NCBI GenBank assembly: GCA_029932385.1 | Contig: JAOZQE010000002.1 | Span: 12,760-47,485, forward strand | DNA: 34,726 nucleotides | Source: a bacterium | GTDB lineage: Bacteria; Desulfobacterota; Anaeroferrophillalia; Anaeroferrophillales; Tharpellaceae | Direction of reading: 5' to 3' | Shown: in pieces, positions 1 to 7,775 of the stretch | Layout of the letters: the number at the start of each line of letters is the position of its first letter | Numbering within the stretch: the first letter of the stretch is position 1 | Program-made: the position numbers and the translations under genes | The notes under the pieces: generated by a model | What the model was told of the DNA's origin: nothing | Databases searched by the model: none | What the model saw: only the letters and a program-made list of their open reading frames with translations

Positions 1-50
1 TTGAAATTCTCAAAAGAGCCGATCGGATTGTTAACCGTAATGACGAATAG
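1..50 (+). CDS. Possible 3' end of an unidentified gene cut by the left edge
   Basis: Reading from base 3 gives a short charged tail (EILKRADRIVNRNDE) ending at a TAG at 48-50, which resembles the C-terminal helix of a real protein. Another frame starting at base 1 also stays open, to a TAG at 58-60, so the frame choice is uncertain. Fifteen codons are too few to name a family. It would be the upstream neighbour of the SIMPL-domain gene, about 50 bases away. Confidence 0.3.
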   Translation, partial: EILKRADRIVNRNDE

Positions 51-102
51 CCATAAATAGATGAATAACAGACTCAACCCGGAAACAACACAGGAGTAAA
101 AA

Positions 103-822
103 ATGACAAACAGCGGTAAAACCAGTGCTTTCATACTCGGCCTTGCGATTTTCTGCGGTCTGGCTGCCTTAGGCTTTCTCCTTGGTAACGCGGCCTTAAA
201 GGTTAAAAATATGGAGCGCAGTGTCCGGGTCAAGGGCCTCTGTGAACGTGAATATCCGGCCGATATTGTGATCTGGCCGATCCAGTTTACGGTGGCCGAT
301 AACAACCTGCAGAATCTCTATCAGACAATCGAGAAAAACAGCCGTAAAATTATCGATTTTCTCAACCAGAATCAAATCAATGCCACTGATATTTCCCATA
401 ATCCACCGGCAATAACTGACAAGTCGGCTCAGAGTTATGGCGGTGGTGATCGGATTCAATTCCGCTACAGTGCGACCCAGACCATATCAGTCTACTCCAA
501 AGATATTGCTACGGTCCGCAAAGCGATGCGCACTTTGGCTGAACTCGGCCGGGAGGGAATTGTCTTCAATAATCAAAATTACGATGCCAAAATTGAATAT
601 ATTTTCACCAGGCTCAACCAGGTTAAACCGGAGATGATTGAGGAAGCCACCCGCAAAGCCCGCATGGTAGCCTTGAAATTTGCTAAAGATTCCAAGAGCC
701 GTCTCGGCAAAATCAAACGCGCCTCTCAAGGTCAGTTCAGCATCAGTGCCCGGGATAAAAGTACTCCCTACATGAAACGGATCCGGGTGGTCTCAACCGT
801 TGAATACTATCTATCGGACTGA
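103..822 (+). CDS. SIMPL-domain (DUF541) membrane-anchored protein
   Basis: A 239-residue protein of the SIMPL/DUF541 (YggE-like) family, whose biochemical role is poorly defined; members sit in the periplasm or outer envelope and some are linked to oxidative stress. A hydrophobic segment at about residues 8-30 acts as an uncleaved anchor or signal. The rest is the SIMPL domain, with a 'V-KG-CEREYPAD' first strand, the middle 'VYSKDI..VRKAM' region and the typical helical 'ATRKARMVALKFAKDSKSRLGKI' stretch (in pieces) followed by a C-terminal strand. The ATG is preceded by a clear AGGAG at a good distance. The next gene starts 3 bases after the stop, so the two are probably co-transcribed. The family call is firm; the function is unknown. 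Confidence 0.85.
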   Translation: MTNSGKTSAFILGLAIFCGLAALGFLLGNAALKVKNMERSVRVKGLCEREYPADIVIWPIQFTVADNNLQNLYQTIEKNSRKIIDFLNQNQINATDISHNPPAITDKSAQSYGGGDRIQFRYSATQTISVYSKDIATVRKAMRTLAELGREGIVFNNQNYDAKIEYIFTRLNQVKPEMIEEATRKARMVALKFAKDSKSRLGKIKRASQGQFSISARDKSTPYMKRIRVVSTVEYYLSD

Positions 823-825
823 TTA

Positions 826-2076
826 ATGGCAAATAAATCGAGAATTATAGTTATCGGCGGCGGAGCTGCCGGGATGATGGCCGCCGGGGCGGCAGCTGCC
901 ACCGGAGCCCGGGTTCTACTACTGGAAAAAATGCCGCAACCCGGCCGCAAACTGGCAATTACCGGCAAAGGCCGCTGCAACCTGACCAACATTTGTGAAA
1001 TCAGGGAGTTTATCGAACATTTCGGCAAAAACGGCAAATTTCTGCGCCAGACTTTCCACCACTTCTTCAGCCGGGAGCTGGTTGACTTTTTCGCCGGCAA
1101 CGGTCTTGAAACGGTCACTGAAAGAGGCGGCCGGGTTTTTCCTACAAGTGGCAAAGCTCCTGAAGTAGTCAAAATCATGCGTGACTGGCTGCAAAAATCC
1201 GGGGTCACCGTGCGCTTTAACAGCCCGGTGGAAGAGATGCTGCTCAAAGATAAAAAGCTAGCCGGGGTTATGGTCAAGGGCGAGGAATTTCCTGCGGCCG
1301 CGGTCATTCTGGCAACTGGCGGCGCATCCTACCCGAAAACCGGGTCAACCGGTGATGGTTATCACCTGGCTGAAAGTTGCGGCCATACGATCATTGCCCC
1401 CCGACCGGCCCTGGTCCCCCTGATCTGCGCCGGCAATCACACCAGTGCCGCTCAAGGTCTGACACTGCGTAATATCGCCGTCACCCTCTTTATCAACCAG
1501 AAAAAAACCCGCCGTCTTTTTGGCGAGATACTGTTTACGGCAGACGGTGTCAGCGGCCCGACTATACTGACCTTGAGTCATCAGGTGGTCAGCAATCTGG
1601 AGAAAGGTGATCAGGTTGAGATTGAACTCGACCTGAAACCGGCTTTAGATGAGAAAAAACTTGATACCCGTCTGATCCGCGATTTTCACAAGCGCGGCAA
1701 GGAAGATATGGAATCCATCCTCCGCGGCCTGCTTCCCAGAGAGCTGTTAAGCATCTGTCTGCAAATGACCGGTATCGACCCGCAACGCCAGGGCCATCAT
1801 GTAACAACTCAGGAACGTAAACAACTTCGTTCCTGGCTTAAAGGTCTGCGCCTACAGGTCAGCGGCCATCGGCCTTTAGACGAAGCAATTATCACTGCCG
1901 GCGGAGTCTCTCTGAAAGAGATTAATCCCAAAACTATGGCCTCACTGAGACTTGATAATCTCTTTATTGCCGGTGAGCTTCTGGATCTTCAGGCTGATAC
2001 CGGCGGCTATAATCTCCAGGCCGCCTTCTCAACCGGTCATCTGGCCGGAATCTCAGCTGCCAGTTTAATTGTCTGA
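826..2076 (+). CDS. HI0933/YhiN-family FAD-dependent oxidoreductase
   Basis: A 416-residue flavoprotein of the HI0933 family (also called BaiN/RdsA-like; the substrate is unknown for most members). The N-terminal dinucleotide-binding motif is IIVIGGGAAGMMAAGAA at about residues 7-23, followed by the family signature LAITGKGRCNLTN near residue 45. A second FAD contact, VILATGGASYPKTGSTGDG, lies near residue 160, and the C-terminal TGGYNLQAAFSTGHLAG motif closes the FAD site. Length and motif order match the family. It starts 3 bases after the SIMPL gene and has no strong ribosome-binding site of its own, which fits translational coupling. Family call secure, physiological role unknown. Confidence 0.92.
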   Translation: MANKSRIIVIGGGAAGMMAAGAAAATGARVLLLEKMPQPGRKLAITGKGRCNLTNICEIREFIEHFGKNGKFLRQTFHHFFSRELVDFFAGNGLETVTERGGRVFPTSGKAPEVVKIMRDWLQKSGVTVRFNSPVEEMLLKDKKLAGVMVKGEEFPAAAVILATGGASYPKTGSTGDGYHLAESCGHTIIAPRPALVPLICAGNHTSAAQGLTLRNIAVTLFINQKKTRRLFGEILFTADGVSGPTILTLSHQVVSNLEKGDQVEIELDLKPALDEKKLDTRLIRDFHKRGKEDMESILRGLLPRELLSICLQMTGIDPQRQGHHVTTQERKQLRSWLKGLRLQVSGHRPLDEAIITAGGVSLKEINPKTMASLRLDNLFIAGELLDLQADTGGYNLQAAFSTGHLAGISAASLIV

Positions 2077-2096
2077 ATCACTATAAATATTTCACA

Positions 2097-2600
2097 ATGA
2101 CAAAAAAGGATATCTCAACCCCGATGACCAGGCAAGAGTTTACCGTCGGCCTTATTTCCGACACTCACGGCTGGTTACGGCCGCAGGTTATAGATCAGCT
2201 TAAAGGCTGCGATGCCATTATCCACGCGGGTGATATCTGTGATGACGGAATAGTTACGAAACTTGAAGAAATCGCTCCGCTATATCCGGTCGCCGGCAAT
2301 ATGGACAGGAAGGGGAAATATCCGGCCAGCAACTTGATTCAGCTCAGCGGTTACTCAATCTACATTATACATGATTTTGCCGCAATCGATCTTGATCCGG
2401 CGGCCGCCGGCATAGATATCGTCATCTCCGGACACACCCATCAACCCGACCGCTTCAAGCGCGGGTCGGTTACCTGCATCAATCCCGGCAGCTGCGGCCC
2501 GAGACGGCCCGGCCGCCCGATAAGCATGGCCCGCATGCGGCTCTCAGCAGAACAGATAAACACTGATTTCATAGACCTTGAAACTGTGGGTAGAAACTAA
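2097..2600 (+). CDS. YfcE/MJ0936-type metallophosphoesterase
   Basis: A 167-residue calcineurin-like phosphoesterase of the compact YfcE/MJ0936 class, cytosolic enzymes that hydrolyse phosphodiesters with a two-metal centre. The metal ligands are visible in order: D22 and H24 (SDTHG), D46 (HAGD), N68 (GNMD), H92 and H113/H115 (SGHTH), so it should be active. It lies 20 bases after the flavoprotein gene, in the same direction. The chosen ATG lacks a convincing ribosome-binding site; the ATG at codon 10 (base 2124) is an alternative. Its 3' end overlaps the convergent methyltransferase gene by 4 bases. The natural substrate is not predictable from sequence. Confidence 0.9.
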   Translation: MTKKDISTPMTRQEFTVGLISDTHGWLRPQVIDQLKGCDAIIHAGDICDDGIVTKLEEIAPLYPVAGNMDRKGKYPASNLIQLSGYSIYIIHDFAAIDLDPAAAGIDIVISGHTHQPDRFKRGSVTCINPGSCGPRRPGRPISMARMRLSAEQINTDFIDLETVGRN

Positions 2601-3814
2601 CGCGAGCGTTGAAGAACGGCCATAACCTCAAGGTGAGTGGTTCCCGGATACATATCGTAGGCTTTGATTGAAGTGAGAGTAAAATTTCCGACCGGAGTTT
2701 TGAGACGGGCCAGATCTCGTGCCAGAGTCGCCGAGTTACAGCTGATATAAACCAGTTTGCGAGCCGGACTTCGTAATATATTGTCAACAACAGCTGCATG
2801 CAGACCGACCCGGGGCGGATCGACCACCAGAGCATCTAAAAGGTCGGTAAAAACTATTTTTTCCGCCCGACCGCTGATAAAACTAATATTTGTAAGATTA
2901 TTTCGTTTAGCATTACTCCGGCCCCGCGCCGCCGCCGCCGCATCACTCTCATAAACCGTCAGATTTTTTACAACCTGGGCCAGCGGCAGAGAAAAAGTGC
3001 CGCTGCCGCCGTAGATCTCAGCCACCGTACTTAAATCAACACAATGATTTACAAGGTCTCTGATTATAAGGCCGACTATCTGTGGATTAACCTGGGCGAA
3101 TCCGCCTGCGGCCAGTTCAAAACCGCCGAAACCATAGTCTTCTCTTATAGTTTCCGGAATCGTCTTGATACTTTTCAAGTTCCCTGAACGGAAACGACCA
3201 CGGCAGCCTGTCGCGGCAAAATCTCCGGCACGATTTGCCAGAGCATAACAGGTCGTCAGACCATCAGGCAGCAACCCAGGATTCTCTACCAGCTTCCGCA
3301 GCAGTTTTTTCAGCCCCGGGGCGAGCACCATACAATCCGGCACAACCACAACCCGGTGTGAACGACGCTGCAAAAAACCGATATTTTTTTCCCGATCACA
3401 ATGAAAAACCGCCCGATGTCGGTAAGCATAGACCTCAGGTGAGGCAATTATATCCAGCGGCCCGGAAATTCCGACCCCGGCCAGAATTTCGATCAGCATC
3501 TCTTTTTTTAAGTTAAGCTGATCGGCAACAGAGAGCTGAAGCAGGTCACAGCCGCCGCACTCTTCATAGTGACGACATAAGGGTTGGCAACGCTTAGGTG
3601 CAGGCTTAATAACCTTCTCCAGCGAGCCGATGATGTATCGCTTTTTCTCTTTCTCAACCCTGACTAAAAGCTCATCACCAACCACGCCCCGGGAAACAAA
3701 AACGGCCTTGTTCCGGTAAAACCCCAACCCGTTGCCGGGGGGCGCGTATTTCTCTATCGTAAGGGGGATCAGCTGCAATCGATTATTGTTTGACACTATA
3801 TTGAGTATCGGCAA
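2597..3814 (-). CDS. rlmD: RlmD/RumA-type 23S rRNA (uracil-C5)-methyltransferase
   Basis: A 405-residue SAM-dependent RNA m5U methyltransferase of the RlmD/RlmCD/TrmA family. It has an N-terminal TRAM RNA-binding domain (about residues 15-70) and a [4Fe-4S] site formed by C80, C86, C89 (spacing C-x5-CGGC) and C161 (in DCMVLAP), matching E. coli RumA. The SAM motif is IYGGSGTFSLPLA, then DPPRVGL, the catalytic nucleophile C359 in YISCNSATLARD and the general base E396 near the C-terminus. The exact target uridine (U1939 or another site) is inferred from the Fe-S/TRAM layout only. The start lies inside the end of the SUMF1-fold gene, a 32-base overlap, suggesting coupled translation. A later start is possible but has no better ribosome-binding site. 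Confidence 0.9.
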   Translation of the reverse strand: MPILNIVSNNNRLQLIPLTIEKYAPPGNGLGFYRNKAVFVSRGVVGDELLVRVEKEKKRYIIGSLEKVIKPAPKRCQPLCRHYEECGGCDLLQLSVADQLNLKKEMLIEILAGVGISGPLDIIASPEVYAYRHRAVFHCDREKNIGFLQRRSHRVVVVPDCMVLAPGLKKLLRKLVENPGLLPDGLTTCYALANRAGDFAATGCRGRFRSGNLKSIKTIPETIREDYGFGGFELAAGGFAQVNPQIVGLIIRDLVNHCVDLSTVAEIYGGSGTFSLPLAQVVKNLTVYESDAAAAARGRSNAKRNNLTNISFISGRAEKIVFTDLLDALVVDPPRVGLHAAVVDNILRSPARKLVYISCNSATLARDLARLKTPVGNFTLTSIKAYDMYPGTTHLEVMAVLQRSR

Positions 3815-4700
3815 CCATCAGTAGACGAAAACCAATATTGTATCCATGATAATCAGGCCGCCTTTTGTTGCGGCTGGCGGAACGCACATAACGGGCCGGG
3901 TTATCCCAGCAACTACCGCGGGCAACCCGGCAATCAAGTGAACAGCCCGGCTTATTCTCTGCAACCAAGGCCGGGTTCACTTTCCCATAACTGGCATATC
4001 TGTCATTACACCACTCCCAGACATTACCCAGCATATCATACAGAAGAAAACCGTTAGGCTTAAAACTGCCGACCGGAGATGTCACCGCAAAGCCATCATC
4101 ACAGTTATGGACACTCCATACAGGCCACTCATGCTTGGCGGTTAAATCTGCAACATTGGCATAGAGACATGCATCGCCAATATCATCGCCCCAGTAACGA
4201 ATGGTTGTCGTACCGGCCCGACAGGCATACTCCCACTCAAACTCACGCGGCAACCGAATAATTCGACCGCTCTTTTTCGACAACCACTCGGCAAAAGCTA
4301 CCGCTTGATTCCACGAAACCTCAACTACGGGCTGCCGGGGACCATTCAGGGAGAACTGTTTATACGATTTACTGTCATGCTTAGGAGCAAAACGAAGATA
4401 TTGAGCATTGGTCACTTCATATTTAGCAATCCAGAAACCGCCGACAGTAACTTCATGGCGGGGAACTTCATCGGCACAATAGCGGTTATATCTATCCCGA
4501 CCCATCACCTTAACCAAACTCTCTTTCTCAGCATCAGTCTGCCCCATAAAAAACGACCCGGCCGGAACCCAGATAAACTCCATACCCGTCAATGGTTCAC
4601 GCCACTGCTGGGTCTCCGCCGCAAGGGGTGCCGCCAGAAAAAACATTATCAGAAAAAAAATCAATAAAAACGGAATCCGGCCCACAATAAAAGTCTTCAT
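3783..4700 (-). CDS. Exported SUMF1/formylglycine-generating-enzyme-fold protein, probably non-catalytic
   Basis: A protein of about 305 residues with a signal peptide or anchor (KTFIVGRIPFLL... to AAPLAAE) followed by a single SUMF1/FGE-sulfatase domain. Typical features are FIWVPAGSFFMGQ, W-KYEVTNAQYLRF, PVVEVSWNQAVAFAEWL, RLPREFEWEYACRAG, GLLDMLGNVWEWC-type text, and the C-terminal RGSCWDNPARYVRSASR with GFRL. The paired active-site cysteines of true formylglycine-generating enzymes (C-x4-C after the RGGS motif) are absent, and the only cysteine there replaces a usual glycine/serine position. A binding or structural role is therefore more likely than sulfatase maturation. No sulfatase gene is nearby. 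I chose the ATG at 4700, which has AAGG upstream; an ATG at 4715 is in frame but lies just after a TATACT box. Confidence 0.85.
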   Translation of the reverse strand: MKTFIVGRIPFLLIFFLIMFFLAAPLAAETQQWREPLTGMEFIWVPAGSFFMGQTDAEKESLVKVMGRDRYNRYCADEVPRHEVTVGGFWIAKYEVTNAQYLRFAPKHDSKSYKQFSLNGPRQPVVEVSWNQAVAFAEWLSKKSGRIIRLPREFEWEYACRAGTTTIRYWGDDIGDACLYANVADLTAKHEWPVWSVHNCDDGFAVTSPVGSFKPNGFLLYDMLGNVWEWCNDRYASYGKVNPALVAENKPGCSLDCRVARGSCWDNPARYVRSASRNKRRPDYHGYNIGFRLLMVADTQYSVKQ

Positions 4701-4937
4701 AATTAACCTTGTCATTTCAGTATACAGAACATTAATTCAAGCTATTCATAACATAAAAGAAACATAAAATAAACAAGGTTATAAATAATCACTGGAGTAC
4801 GGCAAAGTTTAAAAGGCAACAAAACTTTTCTCATTGCTTCCAGCAGAAAAATAACCTATAGGCTGAGGCTAGGATCTATAACAGATTGTCCAATCAAACT
4901 TTTTCGAACCAAGAATATTTCTTAAGGAAACAATGAA
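4701..4937. other. AT-rich divergent intergenic region
   Basis: About 220 bases separate the minus-strand SUMF1-fold gene from the plus-strand PHP gene, so promoters for both should lie here. It is clearly AT-richer than the genes. A TATACT hexamer on the minus strand at 4719-4724 could be a -10 box for the SUMF1-fold gene, but no good -35 accompanies it. No RNA gene or repeat was recognised. Confidence 0.4.
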
Positions 4938-5879
4938 ATGAAACTAAGAATTGTTGCCGATTTACATAATCATTCGACCTTTTCCGACGGCGAACTCTCC
5001 CCGGCAGAAGTGGTGAAACTGGCCGCAGACAAAGGCTTTTCAGCTATCTCAATAACCGACCACGATACTCTGGCCGGAGTTGAGGAAGGGCTGGATATGG
5101 GGATCAAGACCGGAATCGAAGTTATTCCCGGAGTTGAACTGACGCTGCGGCTGAAACGACCGGAGTTTGTCGGGTCACTCCATCTGCTTATCTACTTTCA
5201 GCCGGCACTGCTCAAAAACCCTGACTTCAGCAAAGCCATTCAGGCGCTGTTTGCCGCCGGGCGCGGCGCCGCCCTAGTGCGGGATCGAGTCGCGGCCATA
5301 AATCACCATTTCGGCCCGGACTCTGCAACCGCAACTCCTGGAAAAACCCTGACTCTAAAAAAAGAGTTAACCGTTGCCGAAATCGAAAAACTGGGAGACA
5401 ACATCACCAGACGCCATTTTGCCCGGGTTTTGAGTGAAAATCATCAACTTGACAAGTCCCAGGTCAAAGAGATCATCGCCAACCAGAGTCCCGCCTACCT
5501 GCCCTCCGGAATCGATATGGAAAAGCTTTCTCCCCTGCGCCGTAAATTCCCCCTGCTCATCTTTCTTGCCCATCCTGCCGCCGGATCTTTTCCGCCGCCT
5601 TCGCACTATCGCGAAGTCCTACCGCCCTGGCCGATAGTAAAGAAACTGCTGCCGGAATTTACAGCACCGGAACCGATTTGCATTGATGGTCTGGAGATAG
5701 AGTACCCGGGACATCGAAAAATCGATAAACAGGAGTTAAACACGCTGGCCGCAGAGTTCAACCTGCTGACCAGCGGCGGCTCTGACGGCCATGATCTTGG
5801 GGAACGCCCCTATGCCGTATGCGGCTTAGGACAAAAAGATTTCGCCCGCGTTAAGCAGCGCTATGAAGACCTGAGCTGA
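4938..5879 (+). CDS. PHP-domain phosphoesterase (RNase AM/TrpH-like)
   Basis: A 313-residue PHP-domain protein resembling YciV/TrpH (RNase AM), enzymes that remove 5'-terminal nucleotides from short RNA and hydrolyse 3',5'-nucleotide bisphosphates in the cytosol. Metal-binding motifs are in order: DLHNHSTFSDG (D8, H10, H12), ITDHDTLAG near residue 40, PGVEL near residue 65, LAHPAAG near residue 213 and GGSDGHD near residue 284. An insertion at about residues 75-170 carries the NITRRHFARVL helix typical of this subfamily. The start has AAGGAA about 9 bases upstream. It stands alone between a divergent gene and the TRAP-1 promoter region. Family firm; the exact substrate is inferred. Confidence 0.88.
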   Translation: MKLRIVADLHNHSTFSDGELSPAEVVKLAADKGFSAISITDHDTLAGVEEGLDMGIKTGIEVIPGVELTLRLKRPEFVGSLHLLIYFQPALLKNPDFSKAIQALFAAGRGAALVRDRVAAINHHFGPDSATATPGKTLTLKKELTVAEIEKLGDNITRRHFARVLSENHQLDKSQVKEIIANQSPAYLPSGIDMEKLSPLRRKFPLLIFLAHPAAGSFPPPSHYREVLPPWPIVKKLLPEFTAPEPICIDGLEIEYPGHRKIDKQELNTLAAEFNLLTSGGSDGHDLGERPYAVCGLGQKDFARVKQRYEDLS

Positions 5880-6042
5880 AGATATCAGCCCCGATCAAGT
5901 TCTCATTCGAGTACCGCTTTCATCCATATCCCTGGACTTTGTCAAGAGAAATTAAGAAATTTGAACACCATTAAGGTTGAATAAAATATACAATTTTAAT
6001 TTGTGCTTGCATTTAGTGAAAAATAATACTAATGTCTCCCGA

Positions 6043-6060
6043 CTCAGTCGATCGTTTGAG
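6043..6060. promoter_or_regulatory. Imperfect 18-bp dyad upstream of TRAP-1, possible operator
   Basis: CTCAGTCGATCGTTTGAG has dyad symmetry (7 of 9 positions match between half-sites, centred on CGATCG). It lies 33 bases before the dctP-1 start codon. Position and symmetry are what one expects of a repressor or activator site. No -35/-10 pair with good scores was found in the AT-rich stretch upstream (5880-6040). Confidence 0.25.
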
Positions 6061-6093
6061 CATTTTTAATCTATTTTTCTGATGAGGTGAATT

Positions 6094-7116
6094 ATGAACA
6101 GAACAAGAAAAACCCGCATTCATTGTTTTCTCCTGATAGCTGCTGCAATCCTTTTGTTTATACCCGTCCAGAGCCTCGCCAAAGAGAAAAAAGTTCGCCT
6201 CTCCTACAGCATCTTCTTTCCCCCCTCACATGCACAATGTAAAGCCGGAGAGGCCTGGGCCAAAGAGATCGAAAAGCGTAGTAACGGCCAAGTTGAAATC
6301 ACTGTCTACCCCGGCGGCACTTTGACCAAGGCTCCACAGGTTTATGATGGCGTGGTTAATGGTATCTCTGATATCGGCATGTCCTGCTTTGCCTACACCA
6401 GAGGAAGATTCCCCCTGCTTGAAGGGCTGGACCTGCCGGTCGGCTATCCCGACGGCAAAACCGCCACCAAAATTGCTACGGCAATCACCAAAGAGTTCAA
6501 CCCTAAAGAGGTTCAGGATACAAAAGTTCTCTATATCCATGCCCATGGTCCTGGAGTTCTGCACACGAAAAAGAGGCCCGTTCAACAGTTGGCCGACCTT
6601 AAAGGGTTGAAGATTCGCTCGACCGGGCTCAGCGCTAAAATCGTCAAAACTCTTGGAGCCCTGCCGGTCGCCATGCCCCAGGGAGACACTTATGAAGCCC
6701 TGCAGAAAGGCACAGTTGACGGAACTATCGGGCCAATCGAAGTTCTCAAAGGCTGGAAACAGGGCGAAGTCATCAAATATAGTACTGATCTTCCGGGTAT
6801 CGGCTACACAACCTCTATGTTCGTCATCATGAACAAGAATAAATGGCAAGCCCTGCCTGATAACCTGAAAAAGATTTTTGAGGACGTCAGTAGCGAATGG
6901 GTCGCAGTTCAGGGTCAGGCATGGGATGACGCTGATGCCGCCGGACGCGCTTACACTCTGGAAAAAGGCAACAAGATCTATGCCCTGTCTGAAGCTGAAA
7001 GTGCCAAATGGAAAGCCAAAGTCAAACCGATACTGGATGACTATATCAAAAAAACCACCAGCAAAGGTCTACCGGGAGACAAGGTCGTAGCCCGGATTAA
7101 CGAAATGTTGAAATAA
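6094..7116 (+). CDS. dctP: TRAP transporter substrate-binding protein (DctP family), system 1
   Basis: A 340-residue periplasmic binding protein of the DctP/TAXI-unrelated TRAP class, which captures a carboxylate-bearing solute and delivers it to the DctQM permease. A signal peptide covers about residues 1-29 ([21 protein letters not shown]). Typical text follows: the '[22 protein letters not shown]' region, 'G-L-DLPVGYP', and [13 protein letters not shown], which carries the conserved arginine that grips the substrate carboxylate. It is preceded by a strong GAGGTG ribosome-binding site. The dctQ and dctM genes follow, after a 179-base gap holding a large hairpin. The ligand cannot be deduced from sequence alone; small organic acids are usual for the family. 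Confidence 0.92.
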   Translation: MNRTRKTRIHCFLLIAAAILLFIPVQSLAKEKKVRLSYSIFFPPSHAQCKAGEAWAKEIEKRSNGQVEITVYPGGTLTKAPQVYDGVVNGISDIGMSCFAYTRGRFPLLEGLDLPVGYPDGKTATKIATAITKEFNPKEVQDTKVLYIHAHGPGVLHTKKRPVQQLADLKGLKIRSTGLSAKIVKTLGALPVAMPQGDTYEALQKGTVDGTIGPIEVLKGWKQGEVIKYSTDLPGIGYTTSMFVIMNKNKWQALPDNLKKIFEDVSSEWVAVQGQAWDDADAAGRAYTLEKGNKIYALSEAESAKWKAKVKPILDDYIKKTTSKGLPGDKVVARINEMLK

Positions 7117-7141
7117 GACGGGCTTCGCCCGCAATCCATGA

Positions 7142-7208
7142 CACAGAAGCACAAAGTTTTAATTGAAGAGATAAACTTGCATGCCTTCAAAAACTTTGTG
7201 CCTCTGTG
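7142..7208. repeat. Long imperfect inverted repeat (hairpin) between dctP-1 and dctQ-1
   Basis: The left arm 7142-7160 (CACAGAAGCACAAAGTTTT) pairs with 7190-7208 at 18 of 19 positions. An inner stem TTGAAG (7163-7168) with CTTCAA (7185-7190) extends it, leaving a loop of about 16 bases that contains GCATGC. A small CGGGC-TTC-GCCCG hairpin lies just before it at 7119-7131. There is no run of T after the stem, so it is not a standard terminator. It may stabilise the dctP message or slow read-through. The 'AAACTTTGTGCCTCTGTG' text also resembles short repeats scattered between genes in many environmental genomes. Confidence 0.7.
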
Positions 7209-7295
7209 CTTTCAGCATTTGCACTTCACGACATATTTCCGACAAACCCTTATGAGTGATAAGTCACTTAAGCAACTTCAGGGAGTTTAAAAAGC

Positions 7296-7775
7296 GTGAG
7301 CAAAATTACCAGGCTGTTAGTAGAACTGATGAACTATCTGGCAGCAGCCAGCATTATTGCAATGATGCTGCTGACTTGCGCGGATGTCTTGTTACGCCTT
7401 TTTAAACACCCGATTCTCGGCACCTACGAACTTGTTGGACTTTTCGGAGCGCTGACTATTGCCTTTGCCATCCCGGCCACCACCTTAAACAAGGGTCATG
7501 TTGCCGTAGATTTCATGGTCGAAAAACTCCCGGCAGGAGCCCAAAAAATCTTCGCAGTTGTCGCCAATCTGCTAAGTCTCGCCCTCTTTGCCTTAATTGC
7601 CTGGCAATCTTTTCTCTACGCCAACATACTTAGAAGTAGCGGAGAAGTCACTTTGAGTCTGGAAATGCCTTTTTACCCCGTAGTTTATGTTATCTCCGCC
7701 GCCTCGCTACTGGTCTGCATCGTACTTATACTTGAACTTACAGTTCCAACACAGAAGGTAACAACAACAACATGA
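7296..7775 (+). CDS. dctQ: TRAP transporter small permease (DctQ family), system 1
   Basis: A 159-residue inner-membrane protein with four predicted membrane helices (about residues 10-30, 45-65, 88-108 and 125-148), the DctQ architecture. The characteristic motif is CADVLLRLF-HPILGTYELVGL at about residues 27-48, followed by 'KGHVAVDFMVEKLP'. DctQ pairs with DctM to form the Na+-driven TRAP membrane unit. The start is GTG, supported by CAGGGAG about 10 bases upstream. Its stop overlaps the dctM start (ATGA), so translation of the two is coupled. Confidence 0.9.
   Translation: MSKITRLLVELMNYLAAASIIAMMLLTCADVLLRLFKHPILGTYELVGLFGALTIAFAIPATTLNKGHVAVDFMVEKLPAGAQKIFAVVANLLSLALFALIAWQSFLYANILRSSGEVTLSLEMPFYPVVYVISAASLLVCIVLILELTVPTQKVTTTT

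Noticed and set aside
5995-6015. Possible sigma-54 promoter (TTGCA in GTGCTTGCAT) before TRAP-1
   Set aside because: The required GG about 10 bases upstream of the GC element is missing; only the -12-like half is present.
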